NCBI RefSeq assembly: GCF_000026945.1
Contig: NC_012866.1
Location: forward strand, 558,001 to 622,000
DNA from: Candida dubliniensis CD36
Lineage: Eukaryota; Ascomycota; Pichiomycetes; Serinales; Debaryomycetaceae
Direction of reading: 5' to 3'
Length of the DNA stretch: 64,000 nucleotides
The notes beneath the pieces were generated by a model. That model was not told the DNA's origin, searched no databases, and was given only the letters and a program-made list of their open reading frames with translations. Positions 1 to 10,284 of this stretch are shown here, one piece after another. Every line of letters begins with the position of its first letter. Position 1 is the first letter of the stretch. Made by a program: the position numbers and the translations under genes.

Positions 1-2
1 AT

Positions 3-2180
3 AAAAAATTACAATTAATCACCATTTTAAAATTATCAACTATACCAATCCAAGAAAATGATAAACAACACTACATTTCTTCTTATCCTATTGATGATAT
101 ATTTCTGGAAGAGGAAAAGGAAGAGAAGGAACAAAATATTGATATAATTGATGATATTGACAATGATTTTTTATATGAATTATTTAAAGTTGATGTATTA
201 ATAATTAATAATGATTTAATTAAACGTGAAATTAATGTTCATGATGATATAATTGTACAAATTAAATTACAATCAAATTTAAATCAACAAAAAATGTATC
301 AATATTTATCACCAGAAACAACAAAAATCATTATAAATATTAATCAAATTGATATTCATTTTAGTAGAATAGATGAAAAGAAGAAGAATATTAAAAAGAA
401 AAATTCACGTCCTGGTATTAAAAATATATCTATAACTAATGATACCAATAAAAAACATTGTCATAATGATAATGGTATAATAAAATTGAAAGGACAAGAA
501 TTGGATTTAACATTTGTTGATTCTACCAATATGAGTTTCCTGGGAGATAACAAATTATTCCTTCAACATATTCAATCAGTTACAAATTCAGGTCATTATC
601 AAATAGATGTTGTTAAACTTCAAATAACTATTCAATTACAAAACAAAAATAATCATCAAAAACAAATAAATTTAAATAAAATTGAACTTCATCAAAATTT
701 TTTTACTAGTGGTGGTACTGGTATTGGTGGTGGTACTGGTATTGGTGGTGGTATTGGTTATTATCAAATTTCATCAACTAAACAACGGAAAATCCGATTA
801 AATTATCCCAATAATGAAATTAAAATATATCCTGTGAAACCAAATATTAATATTAAACCAATAATTCCTATTAATTGTTATATACCTGGAGAAAAATTAG
901 CTATTCCATTAAAAATTAATTATAAAAATCGTCATTATGTAAATAAACAAACTTATATTATGGTGAAAATAAAATCAATTAATCAAAATCAAAATCAAAA
1001 TCAAAATCATAGCCATAGCCATAGCCATAATGAAGTAATTGCTATTAATTGGGATGGATTTAAAGATGATGAACCATTAAATTTACATCCTGATAAAAAT
1101 GATAATGACAATATTCATACATTATATATTTTCACTCGAAATTGGAATCAAGAATATTTAAATATTGAATTCCAAACTTATACTGACAACAACAACAACA
1201 ATAACAACAATGAGGAAGAAGATGAACAAGAAGAAGAGTTGATAATTTATGATATTGCAAATTTTACAATACCAGTATTAATTAAACCATTTTCTTGTCA
1301 ATATATTATAACTCCACAATTCCGTAATAAAGCAATTGATATGCCATCACCATTTATATTACCTAATAAAACTGATCATAATATGCCAATTGTCATTAGA
1401 TTATGGGAAGGGAAATTAAAAATAATTGATCAATATAAACAATTTATGGAAGAACAACAACAAGAACAAGAACAAACGTTAGAAATTGTTGATATTGAAT
1501 TTAATATTGTTTCTAAAAATCCTGAATTAATCATTGATTTAGTGAATAATGATAATTCAATTGAAACTCAACAATTTATAACAAGAAGTAAAAATGGATT
1601 TAGTCATAGAAATGTTGTTGTTGTTAATTCAGCAATTATTAAATGGAAACGTCGAAACAATAATGACAATAATGACAATAATGACAATAATGATAATAAT
1701 GATCAAATAATTAATGAATTTGAAACTCCAGAATGGGAAATCACTTTACCATTATCTGAACCAAGAGTATTATTTCATATTGAACAAGATATTAAATATA
1801 ATAATATTTATAAATTACAATATATTTTAGAGAATCCAACTCCTAGAATATTTACATTTATTACTCAATTAACTGATTATGAAAATCAATGGATATTTAA
1901 TGATTCAAAAAATATTATACCTTTAATACAACCTCAATTCCCTGTATTACCATTTAGTCGACATTATATGGATTTTATAGGTGAATATCTACCTCCTGTA
2001 CTGGAAATTGATTCAAATTCCAATTTGGGATTGAAATTACCTAAATTTAAAGTATTTGATGTCCAATATAAAGTGACCCTTCCAATTATATCAATTATGG
2101 AAAATATTACCAATGTTGCCAATAATGGGAATTTATACTACAAATCAAAGGAAAAGGAAAAGGAAAAGGAAATAAACTAA
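3..2180 (+). CDS. Large TRAPP-type trafficking subunit, C-terminal part (5' end outside window)
   Basis: The frame is open from base 3 without a start codon, so this is the last 725 residues of a longer protein; the ATG at 294 is internal. The visible part is rich in beta-strand-like segments broken by low-complexity inserts (GTGIGG repeats, QN repeats, SH repeats, an N/E/D run and an ND repeat). The last 150 residues hold a conserved-looking block with YILENPTPRIFTF, then a run with LPKFKVFDVQYKVTLP close to the end. That ending resembles the C-terminal domain of the large TRAPP subunits (Gryzun/TRAPPC11 type, or Trs130/TRAPPC10), which act in ER-Golgi and Golgi trafficking. I recognise the family only by this pattern and cannot say which subunit it is. 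It ends 90 bp from the convergent RBP1. The N-terminal half, needed for a firm call, is missing. Confidence 0.5.
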   Translation, partial: KKLQLITILKLSTIPIQENDKQHYISSYPIDDIFLEEEKEEKEQNIDIIDDIDNDFLYELFKVDVLIINNDLIKREINVHDDIIVQIKLQSNLNQQKMYQYLSPETTKIIININQIDIHFSRIDEKKKNIKKKNSRPGIKNISITNDTNKKHCHNDNGIIKLKGQELDLTFVDSTNMSFLGDNKLFLQHIQSVTNSGHYQIDVVKLQITIQLQNKNNHQKQINLNKIELHQNFFTSGGTGIGGGTGIGGGIGYYQISSTKQRKIRLNYPNNEIKIYPVKPNINIKPIIPINCYIPGEKLAIPLKINYKNRHYVNKQTYIMVKIKSINQNQNQNQNHSHSHSHNEVIAINWDGFKDDEPLNLHPDKNDNDNIHTLYIFTRNWNQEYLNIEFQTYTDNNNNNNNNEEEDEQEEELIIYDIANFTIPVLIKPFSCQYIITPQFRNKAIDMPSPFILPNKTDHNMPIVIRLWEGKLKIIDQYKQFMEEQQQEQEQTLEIVDIEFNIVSKNPELIIDLVNNDNSIETQQFITRSKNGFSHRNVVVVNSAIIKWKRRNNNDNNDNNDNNDNNDQIINEFETPEWEITLPLSEPRVLFHIEQDIKYNNIYKLQYILENPTPRIFTFITQLTDYENQWIFNDSKNIIPLIQPQFPVLPFSRHYMDFIGEYLPPVLEIDSNSNLGLKLPKFKVFDVQYKVTLPIISIMENITNVANNGNLYYKSKEKEKEKEIN

Positions 2181-2269
2181 AAAACAAGCAATTTTCTTAG
2201 TGTTTTTATACATCTTCTAAATACATATATATATATGCTACTACTACTACTATTCTCTTATATGTATAT

Positions 2270-2644
2270 TTATTTACCATTAACACCAAGTAATTCAACT
2301 TCAAAAACAAGAGTTTCATTAGGACCAATAATTGGTGGGACCCCTCTTGGTCCATAAGCTAAATTTGGTGGAATAGTTAAAATTGCTTTAGTTCCTTTAG
2401 AAATTTTTGGTAAATCATTATCACCTTTACCATAATTATTAGTTAATGAAATATCCCAACCTTTAATAACTTGACCAACTCCAACAGTACAAGTAAATGG
2501 TTTACCTCTTTTCCTTGATGAATCAAATTCTTTACCATTAGTTAATTTCCCATCATAATGAATAGTTACTGTATCACCTGGTTTAGCAAATGTAGTATTA
2601 TCACCTTCTTGAACAATTTCAATTTGTGGAAGTTCTTGAGACAT
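2270..2644 (-). CDS. RBP1: FKBP12-type peptidyl-prolyl isomerase (rapamycin/FK506-binding protein)
   Basis: The 124-residue protein is a single FKBP domain. It catalyses cis-trans isomerisation of X-Pro bonds and is the cytosolic receptor through which rapamycin inhibits TOR and FK506 inhibits calcineurin. The pocket residues expected in FKBP12 are all visible: Tyr30, Phe40-Asp41, Val59-Ile60, Trp63, Tyr97 and Phe114, within HYDGKL, EFDSS, GQVIKGWD, AYGPRG and VFEVELL. An insertion around residues 69-80 (YGKGDNDLPK) lengthens the loop after Trp63, as in fungal FKBP12s. The start is the only sensible ATG and gives the usual fungal length. It is convergent with the TRAPP-like gene and divergent from the arrestin gene 1 kb away. 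From memory the C. albicans protein differs at a few positions (third residue, the GDND loop, one Ile/Val, last residue), which hints at a sister species. Confidence 0.96.
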   Translation of the reverse strand: MSQELPQIEIVQEGDNTTFAKPGDTVTIHYDGKLTNGKEFDSSRKRGKPFTCTVGVGQVIKGWDISLTNNYGKGDNDLPKISKGTKAILTIPPNLAYGPRGVPPIIGPNETLVFEVELLGVNGK

Positions 2645-3661
2645 TATTTATAAGATTATCTATTTAATGAATAAGAAGAATAAGAATAAGAATAAGAATA
2701 AGAATAAGAATGAATGAAGGGTTAGAAAAAAAAAAATTTGAGTGGCGCCCCGTCGGACAACCACCACCACCACACTCACACTCACACTCACACACAAATT
2801 GATTTAGGACACGACTAATAGTAAACAGATTTTTTTCTTACCCATCAATAACCGAATGATAATGATAATGAATAATAACTAGTAACAATTAAATACTCCT
2901 TGTTTAATGTCCCTCTACTTATAAACAATAACTGTTAATTGAATTCAAATCCCATTATGTAACATTTGCTTAACTATTTTTTGTCTAATATTGTACTATT
3001 GTACTATTGTACTATTGTTTACTTGGTTTCTTCTATTTTTTTATTTTTTTATTTTTTGCAACTAAATAATTAAAAGATCTTACTATACCTCGTTGGTTAA
3101 TTAGTTGAATGATTAGTATGATTAAGATATATTGACAAAGTTTCCTTCTTGATAGGTTCCAATTAATTCATTTCTTTTTTTTTTTTTTTTGTCACCATCA
3201 ATTGAATTGAATTGTGCTGGTTATTCAATCAAGTTAATGTTTTGTTCTAATGAATGTATGTTAAACTTTTTACTGTAATAATATCATATATTGATATTGT
3301 TTGGCAATATTAAAAGTATTATAGTTATAAAGTGAAGCTTTTCAGGGAAAGTGATCTTTTTACTTGGTGATGCAGTGACTTGCTCTAACCGCAGCAGCAA
3401 CAGTAGATAGTGGTGGTGTTGTGGTTGTTGTGGTTGTTGTTGCTGCGCACTCATGATGGCACTAAATAAATAAAATCTATTTCAAACCAAACTAATCTTG
3501 AATTTCAAGTTTCCAAGAGGAAGAATAACAACAACAACAACAACCGTTACACTTTTAATAAATTAATTAACTCACTCCAACAGAAAGACTTAACCTTTTA
3601 TTAAGTATCCTTTTTTTTTGTTTACAAGTTCTTTAATTAATATACACCGGGTTTATCTACC
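2645..3661. promoter_or_regulatory. Shared divergent intergenic region, RBP1 / arrestin
   Basis: A 1-kb gap between two divergent starts must hold both promoters. It contains an AAGAAT microsatellite (about 2673-2711) just upstream of RBP1, a CACACT run (about 2770-2795), three copies of TGTACTATT (about 2993-3017), T-runs and a TTG/GTT-rich patch (3412-3450). I see no convincing gene, tRNA or defined factor site in it. Confidence 0.5.
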
Positions 3662-4149
3662 ATGTCGGATGTTAAAATTGAGATTGATCGTTCACATACT
3701 GATGGAGCTTTCACCAATTATGATATTATTAAAGGAAATGTCACATTAGTAGTTACTAAAGCTATTACATTAAATTGGATTCAAGTGAAATTAGAAGGAG
3801 AATCAACTACACAATTACTGATACCTAAATTTACTAAGAAAAAGAAGGAAAAGGATAAAATAATTCAAGATATTCATAAAGTATTATATGATACAACAAT
3901 AGTTTTCCCCCCAGATAATGTTCGTCAAGTTAGTCAAGCTAAAGAATTCACTTTAGCCCCTGGGAATTATTCATATCCTTTTGAATTTAAAATCCCTTTA
4001 ACTAATTCTTGTGTTAAACGTGGAGGAATTACCAATATGATTCATATTAATAAAAAAACTTTTGATATTATGATTAATAATGGTAATTTTAATAGTGATT
4101 TTGTTAAACATAAAGCTCAAAAATATTATAAAGATTATATGACAAGTGG

Positions 4150-4191
<42 letters not shown>

Positions 4192-5077
4192 GGCAGTAAC
4201 TGCTCTGCCAAGTGAATTACCTTATCATATAACAACACAATTACCACCTTCATTATCAGGGATGGGGAATTTTGCTAATATTAAATATTATGTTAAAGTA
4301 ACATGTAAACGTTCATCATTTTTTAAAACTAATTTACGAGCTTTTGATCCATTTACATTTTTACCATTAGATCTTGATTCTCAATATCGACCTATTGAAG
4401 AACAATTGGAACAATATAAAGAAGCATTTGTAAGGAAAGAAATTATATTTATGAATAAAATTCCATCAATTGTTGGTGTAGAAATACCACAACAACACCC
4501 ACCTTCAAATCATGTATCACAAATACAACCCAAAAAGCAAGGTTTTTTACAAAGATGGTTTAGTAGTAGTAGTAGTAGTAATAGTAGTTCTGGTTTTGAT
4601 TTAAGTTATACTAATGGGGGTGCTAGTGGTCATAACAATGGATCAATATCAACAAGGAAGAATAATTCAATAAAATATCCTAAAATTATTCCAGTTAATG
4701 TACCATTTTCATTTGAAATTAGATTTCGACATCCAGCATTTTTAACTCCAGGGAAATTACCAACTTTTAAATTATTTCTTGTATCAACGGTGAATCCATT
4801 ACAATATTCATTAGATAAATATGGTAAACCAGAAGAATCTAATGGATTAGGAGTTGTTTATTTACAAAATATTGCTGTTTCATTAATATCAACAACATCT
4901 ATATCAATTGTTGAAAATGATTCTGGAGTTAATGAATTTCATATGGGGAATAATATACAAACAATTCCTATATGTGATAATTCTTATCCAAATTTGAAAT
5001 TTGATTTAATGAAATGTCGTAAGAATAAAAATTCCCTGATAACAACTAGAAATTCAAATGATGCTATCAATAATACT

Positions 5078-5113
<36 letters not shown>

Positions 5114-5620
5114 AATAATAATAATAATAATGAACAAACAATTAAACAACTTTATGAACTTGAAATTCCCAAAAAATTATTTGCTAATTGTATATTACCA
5201 GAGAATTTACCACCTAGTTTTAAAACATGTAATATTGCTCGATCTTATGATTTAATAATAACTGCTAAATTTAGTCCTGAAAAAATTACTACCACTTTAC
5301 CAACCAATAATGGTAGTAATATAAAAGAAGTTGAATTAAGATGTTCTAATATAAAAGTATTAAGTGGATTACATTTTGCTGGTGCTCCTATAACTCAACG
5401 ACAAGCTAGTGTAATACTGTCATTAACTCCGCCACCAGCACAACTACCAGTATCGGAGAGACAAGATTCTTTAGGTCAATCATCTAAAAGTGAATCTTTA
5501 ACTAACGAAGGAGGAGATGATAATTTACCAACTTATGATGAAGTAATTATAGAACATAATTATCAAGATATAAGTGAACATCAAAGAGCTAGAAGACGAT
5601 ATCAAGAACTTGGTATATGA
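3662..5620 (+). CDS. Alpha-arrestin (arrestin-related trafficking adaptor)
   Basis: The 652-residue protein looks like a fungal arrestin-related trafficking adaptor. These recruit the Rsp5 ubiquitin ligase to plasma-membrane transporters and drive their endocytosis. Residues about 1-115 look like the arrestin N domain (DIIKGNVTLVV, WIQVKLEGE, LAPGNYSYPFEFKIP). The stretch YHITTQLPPSLSGMGNFANIKYYVKVTCKR (start near residue 190) carries the typical 'LPPS...G....IKY.V.V' arrestin signature, and a C-domain-like part follows. Near the C terminus (about residues 621-627) LPTYDEV is a PY-like motif of the kind bound by Rsp5 WW domains. Two low-complexity inserts interrupt the fold: polyQ at about 164-180 and polyN near residues 470-488, plus a Ser run near 300. 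The ATG at 3662 follows closely on an in-frame leader without conserved sequence. I cannot say which yeast ART it corresponds to. Confidence 0.85.
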
Positions 5621-5884
5621 GAAGGCAACTTAAGTATATATATATATTTATGTATATGTATAGTTTTTAAAATAAATGATTTATAACAATCAACTCTATT
5701 ATGAATAGAATTAATTGATAAAGAATTTGGGAGAGAGCTACCAATTAGTATTACCGAGCTTTACACTACCCCCCCCCTCCTCCTCCTGTTCGGGGCTTAA
5801 GTTTGCTGTGTAGATTGGAGGCACCGCAATTTGCTCTTTTGATTCGTCATTTACTGTTCAAAATTACACGACCGCACCACTCAC

Positions 5885-5919
<35 letters not shown>

Positions 5920-6139
5920 CATAAGGAAAAATTTTTCAACCAATCTAATTAATTATAAAGAATAACTATCATCACTACAGGGTATCTTCCTTTTCTTTTC
6001 CCTAACTTTTAATAATAGTATTAAAGAATCTATTTCTATAACTATAACTATTTGAAGGTTGTTTTTTTTTTTTAGATTATAAAACTTACCCTACTTTGTA
6101 CTAAAATTTTAGGAACTCCTTCGATTCAACTTAACAACC
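5621..6139. promoter_or_regulatory. Arrestin 3' region and TOM70 promoter region
   Basis: This 519-bp gap holds the arrestin 3' end (TA-repeat around 5636-5648) and the TOM70 upstream region. It includes a C-run near 5771 and an uninterrupted run of 31 T at 5889-5919, which could act as a nucleosome-depleting poly(dA:dT) element. No coding signal is seen. Confidence 0.45.
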
Positions 6140-8002
6140 ATGTCATCAGATAATTTTTTTATAAAGAATAGAACTGCCATTATTGTGACTGCATTGACTG
6201 CATTCTCTGCAGCTGGTGCTTATTATTATTATACTCAACAACAACAACAACAACAGCAAGGATCAACTGGTGGTTCGAATTCATCAAAGAAATCATCTAG
6301 TGACGATAGTAATACTACCACCACCACTACTTCTTCTTCTTCTTCCAAAAAGAAGAATAAGAAATCCAAAAAATCAAAAGGAAGTTCTACACCTGAACCA
6401 TCTACAAATACTAATTCTGAAAACAAATCTTCTTCATCTAATAAAATCAAATATCCAACTAATTCTGAAGGATTACCAGAATTAACATCAGAAATCATTT
6501 CTGGTTTAACTGAAATTGAAAAAGAAGAATGGGCTATGCAATTAAAAGAAGATGGTAATCATGAATTTAAAAATAAAAATTTCAAAAAAGCCATTGAATT
6601 TTATGGTGCTGCTTTACAATTGAAAAAAGATCCAATATATTATTCTAATAGATCAGCTTGTTATGCTGCTTTAGATGATCATGAAAATGTTATTAAAGAT
6701 ACTACTGAAGCAATAAATTTAAAACCTGATTATACTAAATGTATTTTAAGAAGAGCTACTTCATATGAAGTATTAGAAAAATATGAAGATGCCATGTTTG
6801 ATTTAACTGCTTTAACTATTTATGGAGGATTTTCTAATAAATCAATTGAACAAGTTTTAGAAAGAGTTTTAAGAAAACATTCAATTAAAATTGTTGAACT
6901 GAAACCTAAAAAATTGATTTTACCATCAGCTGCTACTATTGGATCTTTTTTTGGAGCATTTGTTGAAGAAACTGAACCAGAAGGAATTAATGAATCAAAT
7001 GATAATGAAGGAATTAAATTTTTGGGTCAAGCTTTACAAAAAATTAAGGCTAATACTCAAAATGGTTATGAAGAAGCTGATGAATTGATTATTAAAGCCG
7101 TTAATGAATTAGAAAAACAATCAAATGCTGATTTAAAACCTGTTTTAGCTATTGGTTTAGAATATTTAGCAGCATTCCAATTTTTGAAAAATGATCCAGT
7201 TAGTGCTGCCGAATCAATTGAAAAAGCCATTTCATTAAAACCAAGACCAAGAGCTTATGTATTCCGAGCATTAATTAATGCTGATAAATCATCTTATGAA
7301 GCTGCATTAAAAGATTTTAAAACTGCTGAAGAATTAGATCCAAAATGTCCTGATATTTTTTATCATTTAGGTCAATTATTTTATTTAACTGGAGATTTAA
7401 CTAATGCTGAAACTAATTTTAATAAAGCTAAAGATTTACATCCTGATAATGTTTATGCTTATATTCAATTAGCTTGTATTACTTATAAAAATGGACAAAT
7501 TGAATTAGCTAATGAAAAATTCACTGAAGCTAAATTAAAATTCCCAACATCACCTGAAGTTCCTAATTATTATGGAGAAATTTTAGCTGATAAAGGTGAT
7601 ATTCAAGGAGCTTGTAAACAATTTGAAATTGCTAGTAGATTACAAGAAAAACTTGATAGATTTTCTGTTGGAGCTTTACCATTAATTAATCAAGCTACTG
7701 TTATATCTAGAGAATCTTTAGAAAAAATTGATGAAGCTGAAGAATTATTAACTAAAGCTTGTGCTTTAGATCCAAAAAGTGAATTAGCAAGAATTTCTTT
7801 AGCACAAATTAAATTACAAAAAGATGAAGTTGATGATGCTATTATATTATTTGAAGAAAGTAGTGATTTAGCAAGATCAATTGAAGAAAAAATTCAAGCT
7901 ACTTCATTTGCTGAAGCTACTAAAATGCAAAAAAGAATTAAAAATGATCCAATTTTAAATAATAAAATTGCTGAATTAATGAGACAAAGTGGTGCCATGT
8001 GA
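6140..8002 (+). CDS. TOM70: Mitochondrial import receptor Tom70
   Basis: The 620-residue protein is a mitochondrial outer-membrane receptor of the TOM complex. It receives hydrophobic precursors such as carriers from Hsp70/Hsp90. A hydrophobic anchor at about residues 13-31 follows a short N-terminal segment and precedes a polyQ/Ser/Lys-rich linker (about 32-105), giving the N-anchored, cytosol-facing topology. TPR repeats start at about 132. The carboxylate-clamp positions expected for binding EEVD tails are present: Lys136, Asn140, Asn170, Lys200 and Arg204. Further TPR units run to the C terminus (for example FYHLGQLFYLTGD, AYIQLACITYKNGQ). Length matches yeast Tom70 (617 residues). The ATG at 6140 is placed directly before the anchor. 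TOM22 of the same complex lies 6 kb downstream on the same strand. The linker repeats are likely length-variable. Confidence 0.96.
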   Translation: MSSDNFFIKNRTAIIVTALTAFSAAGAYYYYTQQQQQQQQGSTGGSNSSKKSSSDDSNTTTTTTSSSSSKKKNKKSKKSKGSSTPEPSTNTNSENKSSSSNKIKYPTNSEGLPELTSEIISGLTEIEKEEWAMQLKEDGNHEFKNKNFKKAIEFYGAALQLKKDPIYYSNRSACYAALDDHENVIKDTTEAINLKPDYTKCILRRATSYEVLEKYEDAMFDLTALTIYGGFSNKSIEQVLERVLRKHSIKIVELKPKKLILPSAATIGSFFGAFVEETEPEGINESNDNEGIKFLGQALQKIKANTQNGYEEADELIIKAVNELEKQSNADLKPVLAIGLEYLAAFQFLKNDPVSAAESIEKAISLKPRPRAYVFRALINADKSSYEAALKDFKTAEELDPKCPDIFYHLGQLFYLTGDLTNAETNFNKAKDLHPDNVYAYIQLACITYKNGQIELANEKFTEAKLKFPTSPEVPNYYGEILADKGDIQGACKQFEIASRLQEKLDRFSVGALPLINQATVISRESLEKIDEAEELLTKACALDPKSELARISLAQIKLQKDEVDDAIILFEESSDLARSIEEKIQATSFAEATKMQKRIKNDPILNNKIAELMRQSGAM

Positions 8003-8317
8003 GAGTAAGTTCTTTCTAATACTTCTTCTTTGAAAGAATTACCCTCCCTTCCCCCCAAAAAAAAAGGAGGTTAAACAAATTAACCAATCTTGTTGTTTGT
8101 TGTTGATAAATCCTTTTTTTAAAAATTGTTTTGTATATAAGATTATTATAGTACTAGTCAGTAATTTAATTTGAATTACTTAGTTACTTTTTTCTCTTTC
8201 TTTCTATTGTTGTTATTGTTGTCATTTGTAATAAACAAACCTTTACTTAGTTACTCCTAATCTATTCAATTCAATTCAATTCAAGACTAATGTTATCTCA
8301 ATGGTTAGCCATTAATT
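8003..8317. promoter_or_regulatory. TOM70-TEP1 intergenic region
   Basis: This 315-bp gap between tandem genes contains a C-run/A-run pair (8051-8064), T-rich stretches and an ATTCA repeat just before the TEP1 leader (about 8265-8283). No gene is seen apart from a 13-codon upstream ORF listed separately. Confidence 0.4.
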
Positions 8318-8331
8318 ATGTCATTTATTAA
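8290..8331 (+). promoter_or_regulatory. Possible upstream ORF overlapping the TEP1 start
   Basis: An ATG at 8290 opens a 13-codon frame that ends in TAA at 8329-8331, past the TEP1 ATG at 8318 and in a different frame. If the mRNA starts upstream of 8290, ribosomes using this ATG would bypass the TEP1 start. Its use is inferred only from position. Confidence 0.3.
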
Positions 8332-9502
8332 ATCATTAATTAGATCATTAATTGCTTATCCGAAAAATCAATTTTATGATTCATCAACTAATATTCAATT
8401 AGATTTATCTTATATTACACCTCAATTAATTGTAACTTCAGCACCAGTATCAACTTATATTGAATCATGGTATCGTTATCCAGTGGAAGATTTATTAAAA
8501 TTTTTAAATTCCCATTACGGTACAAATTGGCATATTTTCAATTTCCGAGGTGAAACCCCTGGGTATAAAGATTCATTAGTAATGAATAAAGTTAGTCATT
8601 ATCCATTTCCTGATCATTATCCCCCCACTATGAATATTATAATTAATTGTATTAAAGAAATTGATGAATTTATACAACAAGATGATAATGTTGTAATATT
8701 ACATTGTAAAGCAGGTAAAGGTAGATCAGGTACTTTATGTTGTGCATATTTAATTTATAAATATAAATCATTTACTTTAATGGATATTTTACTGATTTAT
8801 ACAACAAAAAGAATGAAAATTTTAATAGGTGGTGAAGGAATATCTATAATTTCTCAAAAAAGATATCTTAAATATTGGTATGATTATATTCATAATAAAC
8901 AATTACGTGAATCATATATAAATTGGATAAATATAACCAAGATGATAAATTTAAAAATTATTCGAATAGGTGGATTAAAATTATCTAATTATGATTATTT
9001 AAATTTAACAATTCTGACATATACAACAAAGATAGAACCACCTAATAATAATAATAATGATAATGGTGGTGGTGGTGGTGGTGGTAGATCAAATACAATT
9101 GTTAAAGAATTAATGCAATTATCAAAAGATAATTGTGATATTAATGATAATCATAAAGATTATTGGATAACTTATAATCTTTATGATTTAAAAATTCCTC
9201 AATCAGAAGATATAATGATTGGAATTCAATCATGGAATTATCTTTGGTTTAATGTTTTTTTTGAATCAATTGATAATAAGAACAATAATAATAATAATAA
9301 CAATAACAATAAAGTTATTTTCAATTGGGATGATGATATTGATGGATTTAAAGGATTTAAACAAAAAGGAATAAAATTATTTAATGAAATAGAATTACAA
9401 TGGGAAATTATCATCAACACCACCACCACAACTACCACCACCACCACTACCACCACCACTACCACCAGTCCAAATACAGATACAGATATAATGCTAAGTT
9501 AG
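8318..9502 (+). CDS. TEP1: PTEN-like phosphoinositide/tyrosine phosphatase Tep1
   Basis: The 394-residue protein carries the PTEN signature loop HCKAGKGRSGT at residues 129-139. Cys130 is the nucleophile and Arg136 the phosphate-binding residue; the two lysines flanking the Gly are those that give PTEN its preference for 3'-phosphorylated inositol lipids. Asp99 within YPFPDHYPP fits the general acid of the PTEN 'D' loop. The N-terminal YDSSTNIQLDLSYITPQLIVTSAP matches the usual PTEN-family opening. After the phosphatase domain (about 1-195) a C2-like part is interrupted by polyN and polyG runs, and the end is a Thr tract. Yeast Tep1 acts in sporulation-related lipid signalling; the role here is inferred from family membership. 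The end faces the convergent LSM12 gene 89 bp away. Confidence 0.92.
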   Translation: MSFIKSLIRSLIAYPKNQFYDSSTNIQLDLSYITPQLIVTSAPVSTYIESWYRYPVEDLLKFLNSHYGTNWHIFNFRGETPGYKDSLVMNKVSHYPFPDHYPPTMNIIINCIKEIDEFIQQDDNVVILHCKAGKGRSGTLCCAYLIYKYKSFTLMDILLIYTTKRMKILIGGEGISIISQKRYLKYWYDYIHNKQLRESYINWINITKMINLKIIRIGGLKLSNYDYLNLTILTYTTKIEPPNNNNNDNGGGGGGGRSNTIVKELMQLSKDNCDINDNHKDYWITYNLYDLKIPQSEDIMIGIQSWNYLWFNVFFESIDNKNNNNNNNNNNKVIFNWDDDIDGFKGFKQKGIKLFNEIELQWEIIINTTTTTTTTTTTTTTTTSPNTDTDIMLS

Positions 9503-9591
9503 ATTATTCTATAGAAAGCTAAATATACAAATTTTTACATAAAAAAAAAAAAAAAAAGTAAAATAAAAGAAGGACTTTCTGTTTTTATTAA

Positions 9592-10284
9592 TTAACCTCC
9601 CCGTTTTTCATTATCAATTTCTAACCAAAATTGATTTAATGCTCTTTGTATTGAATCTAAATGAATTTTCCCATTATCTTTTAAAATTTGTATATTTGAT
9701 TTAGTATTAGTGAATGGTTTAATAATTTTAATTTCATTATATATAATAATTTCTGATGGTTTAGAAGTTGAATTTGTTGAATTACCAAATTTAACATTTT
9801 TATCTCCATATAATTTCCCAAGTCTATTAAATAAACGAATTGAAATATTTGATGTTTGTTGTCGTGGTTGTTGTGGTTGTGGTTGTGGTTGTGGTTGTGG
9901 TTGTGGTTGTGGTTTATAATTATTAATTTCATAAGTTAATCTTTTATCTAAATCATCAATATTTATAAATTCCAATGCAGTAGTAATAGAAGTAGACTCA
10001 TTCTTATTACCATTTCTTTTTGAAAACGGTGGTAATACTTGAATACTTTTAATAAATGCTGTATTTATAATTCTATAAGTTGAAGTTGAATTTGCATTCT
10101 GTTTGTTATTATCATTACTATTATTATTACTATTATTATTATTATTATTATTATTATTAGTTTTAATAATTATAATTTCATTAGATGATGAATAAGTATA
10201 AATTTGACCAATTATTATTTGATCTAATAATGTTATGATTTTAACTTTTAAATTAATGATTTGATCAAAATTTTGAAATGACAT
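9592..10284 (-). CDS. LSM12: Lsm12-like protein (LSm plus AD domain)
   Basis: The 230-residue protein has the two-part plan of Lsm12. The N-terminal Sm-like fold (FDQIINLKVKIITLLDQIIIGQIYTY, then the IIIIKT strand, a polyN insert and YRIINTAFIKSIQVLPP) matches the divergent LSm domain. The C-terminal half (IIYNEIKIIKPF, then a helix ending near LNQFW) fits the anticodon-binding-like AD domain. Lsm12 works with Pbp1/ataxin-2 and ribosomes in RNA metabolism. A QP repeat at about residues 126-138 (the GGTTGT run on the plus strand, 9862-9913) and polyN near 43-51 lengthen it relative to the 187-residue yeast protein. It is convergent with TEP1 and divergent from FAR11. Confidence 0.8.
   Translation of the reverse strand: MSFQNFDQIINLKVKIITLLDQIIIGQIYTYSSSNEIIIIKTNNNNNNNNNSNNNSNDNNKQNANSTSTYRIINTAFIKSIQVLPPFSKRNGNKNESTSITTALEFINIDDLDKRLTYEINNYKPQPQPQPQPQPQPQQPRQQTSNISIRLFNRLGKLYGDKNVKFGNSTNSTSKPSEIIIYNEIKIIKPFTNTKSNIQILKDNGKIHLDSIQRALNQFWLEIDNEKRGG

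Noticed and set aside
9710..9919. Cys/Gly-repeat frame on the plus strand over LSM12
   Set aside because: It is the antisense shadow of the QP-repeat coding region of LSM12.
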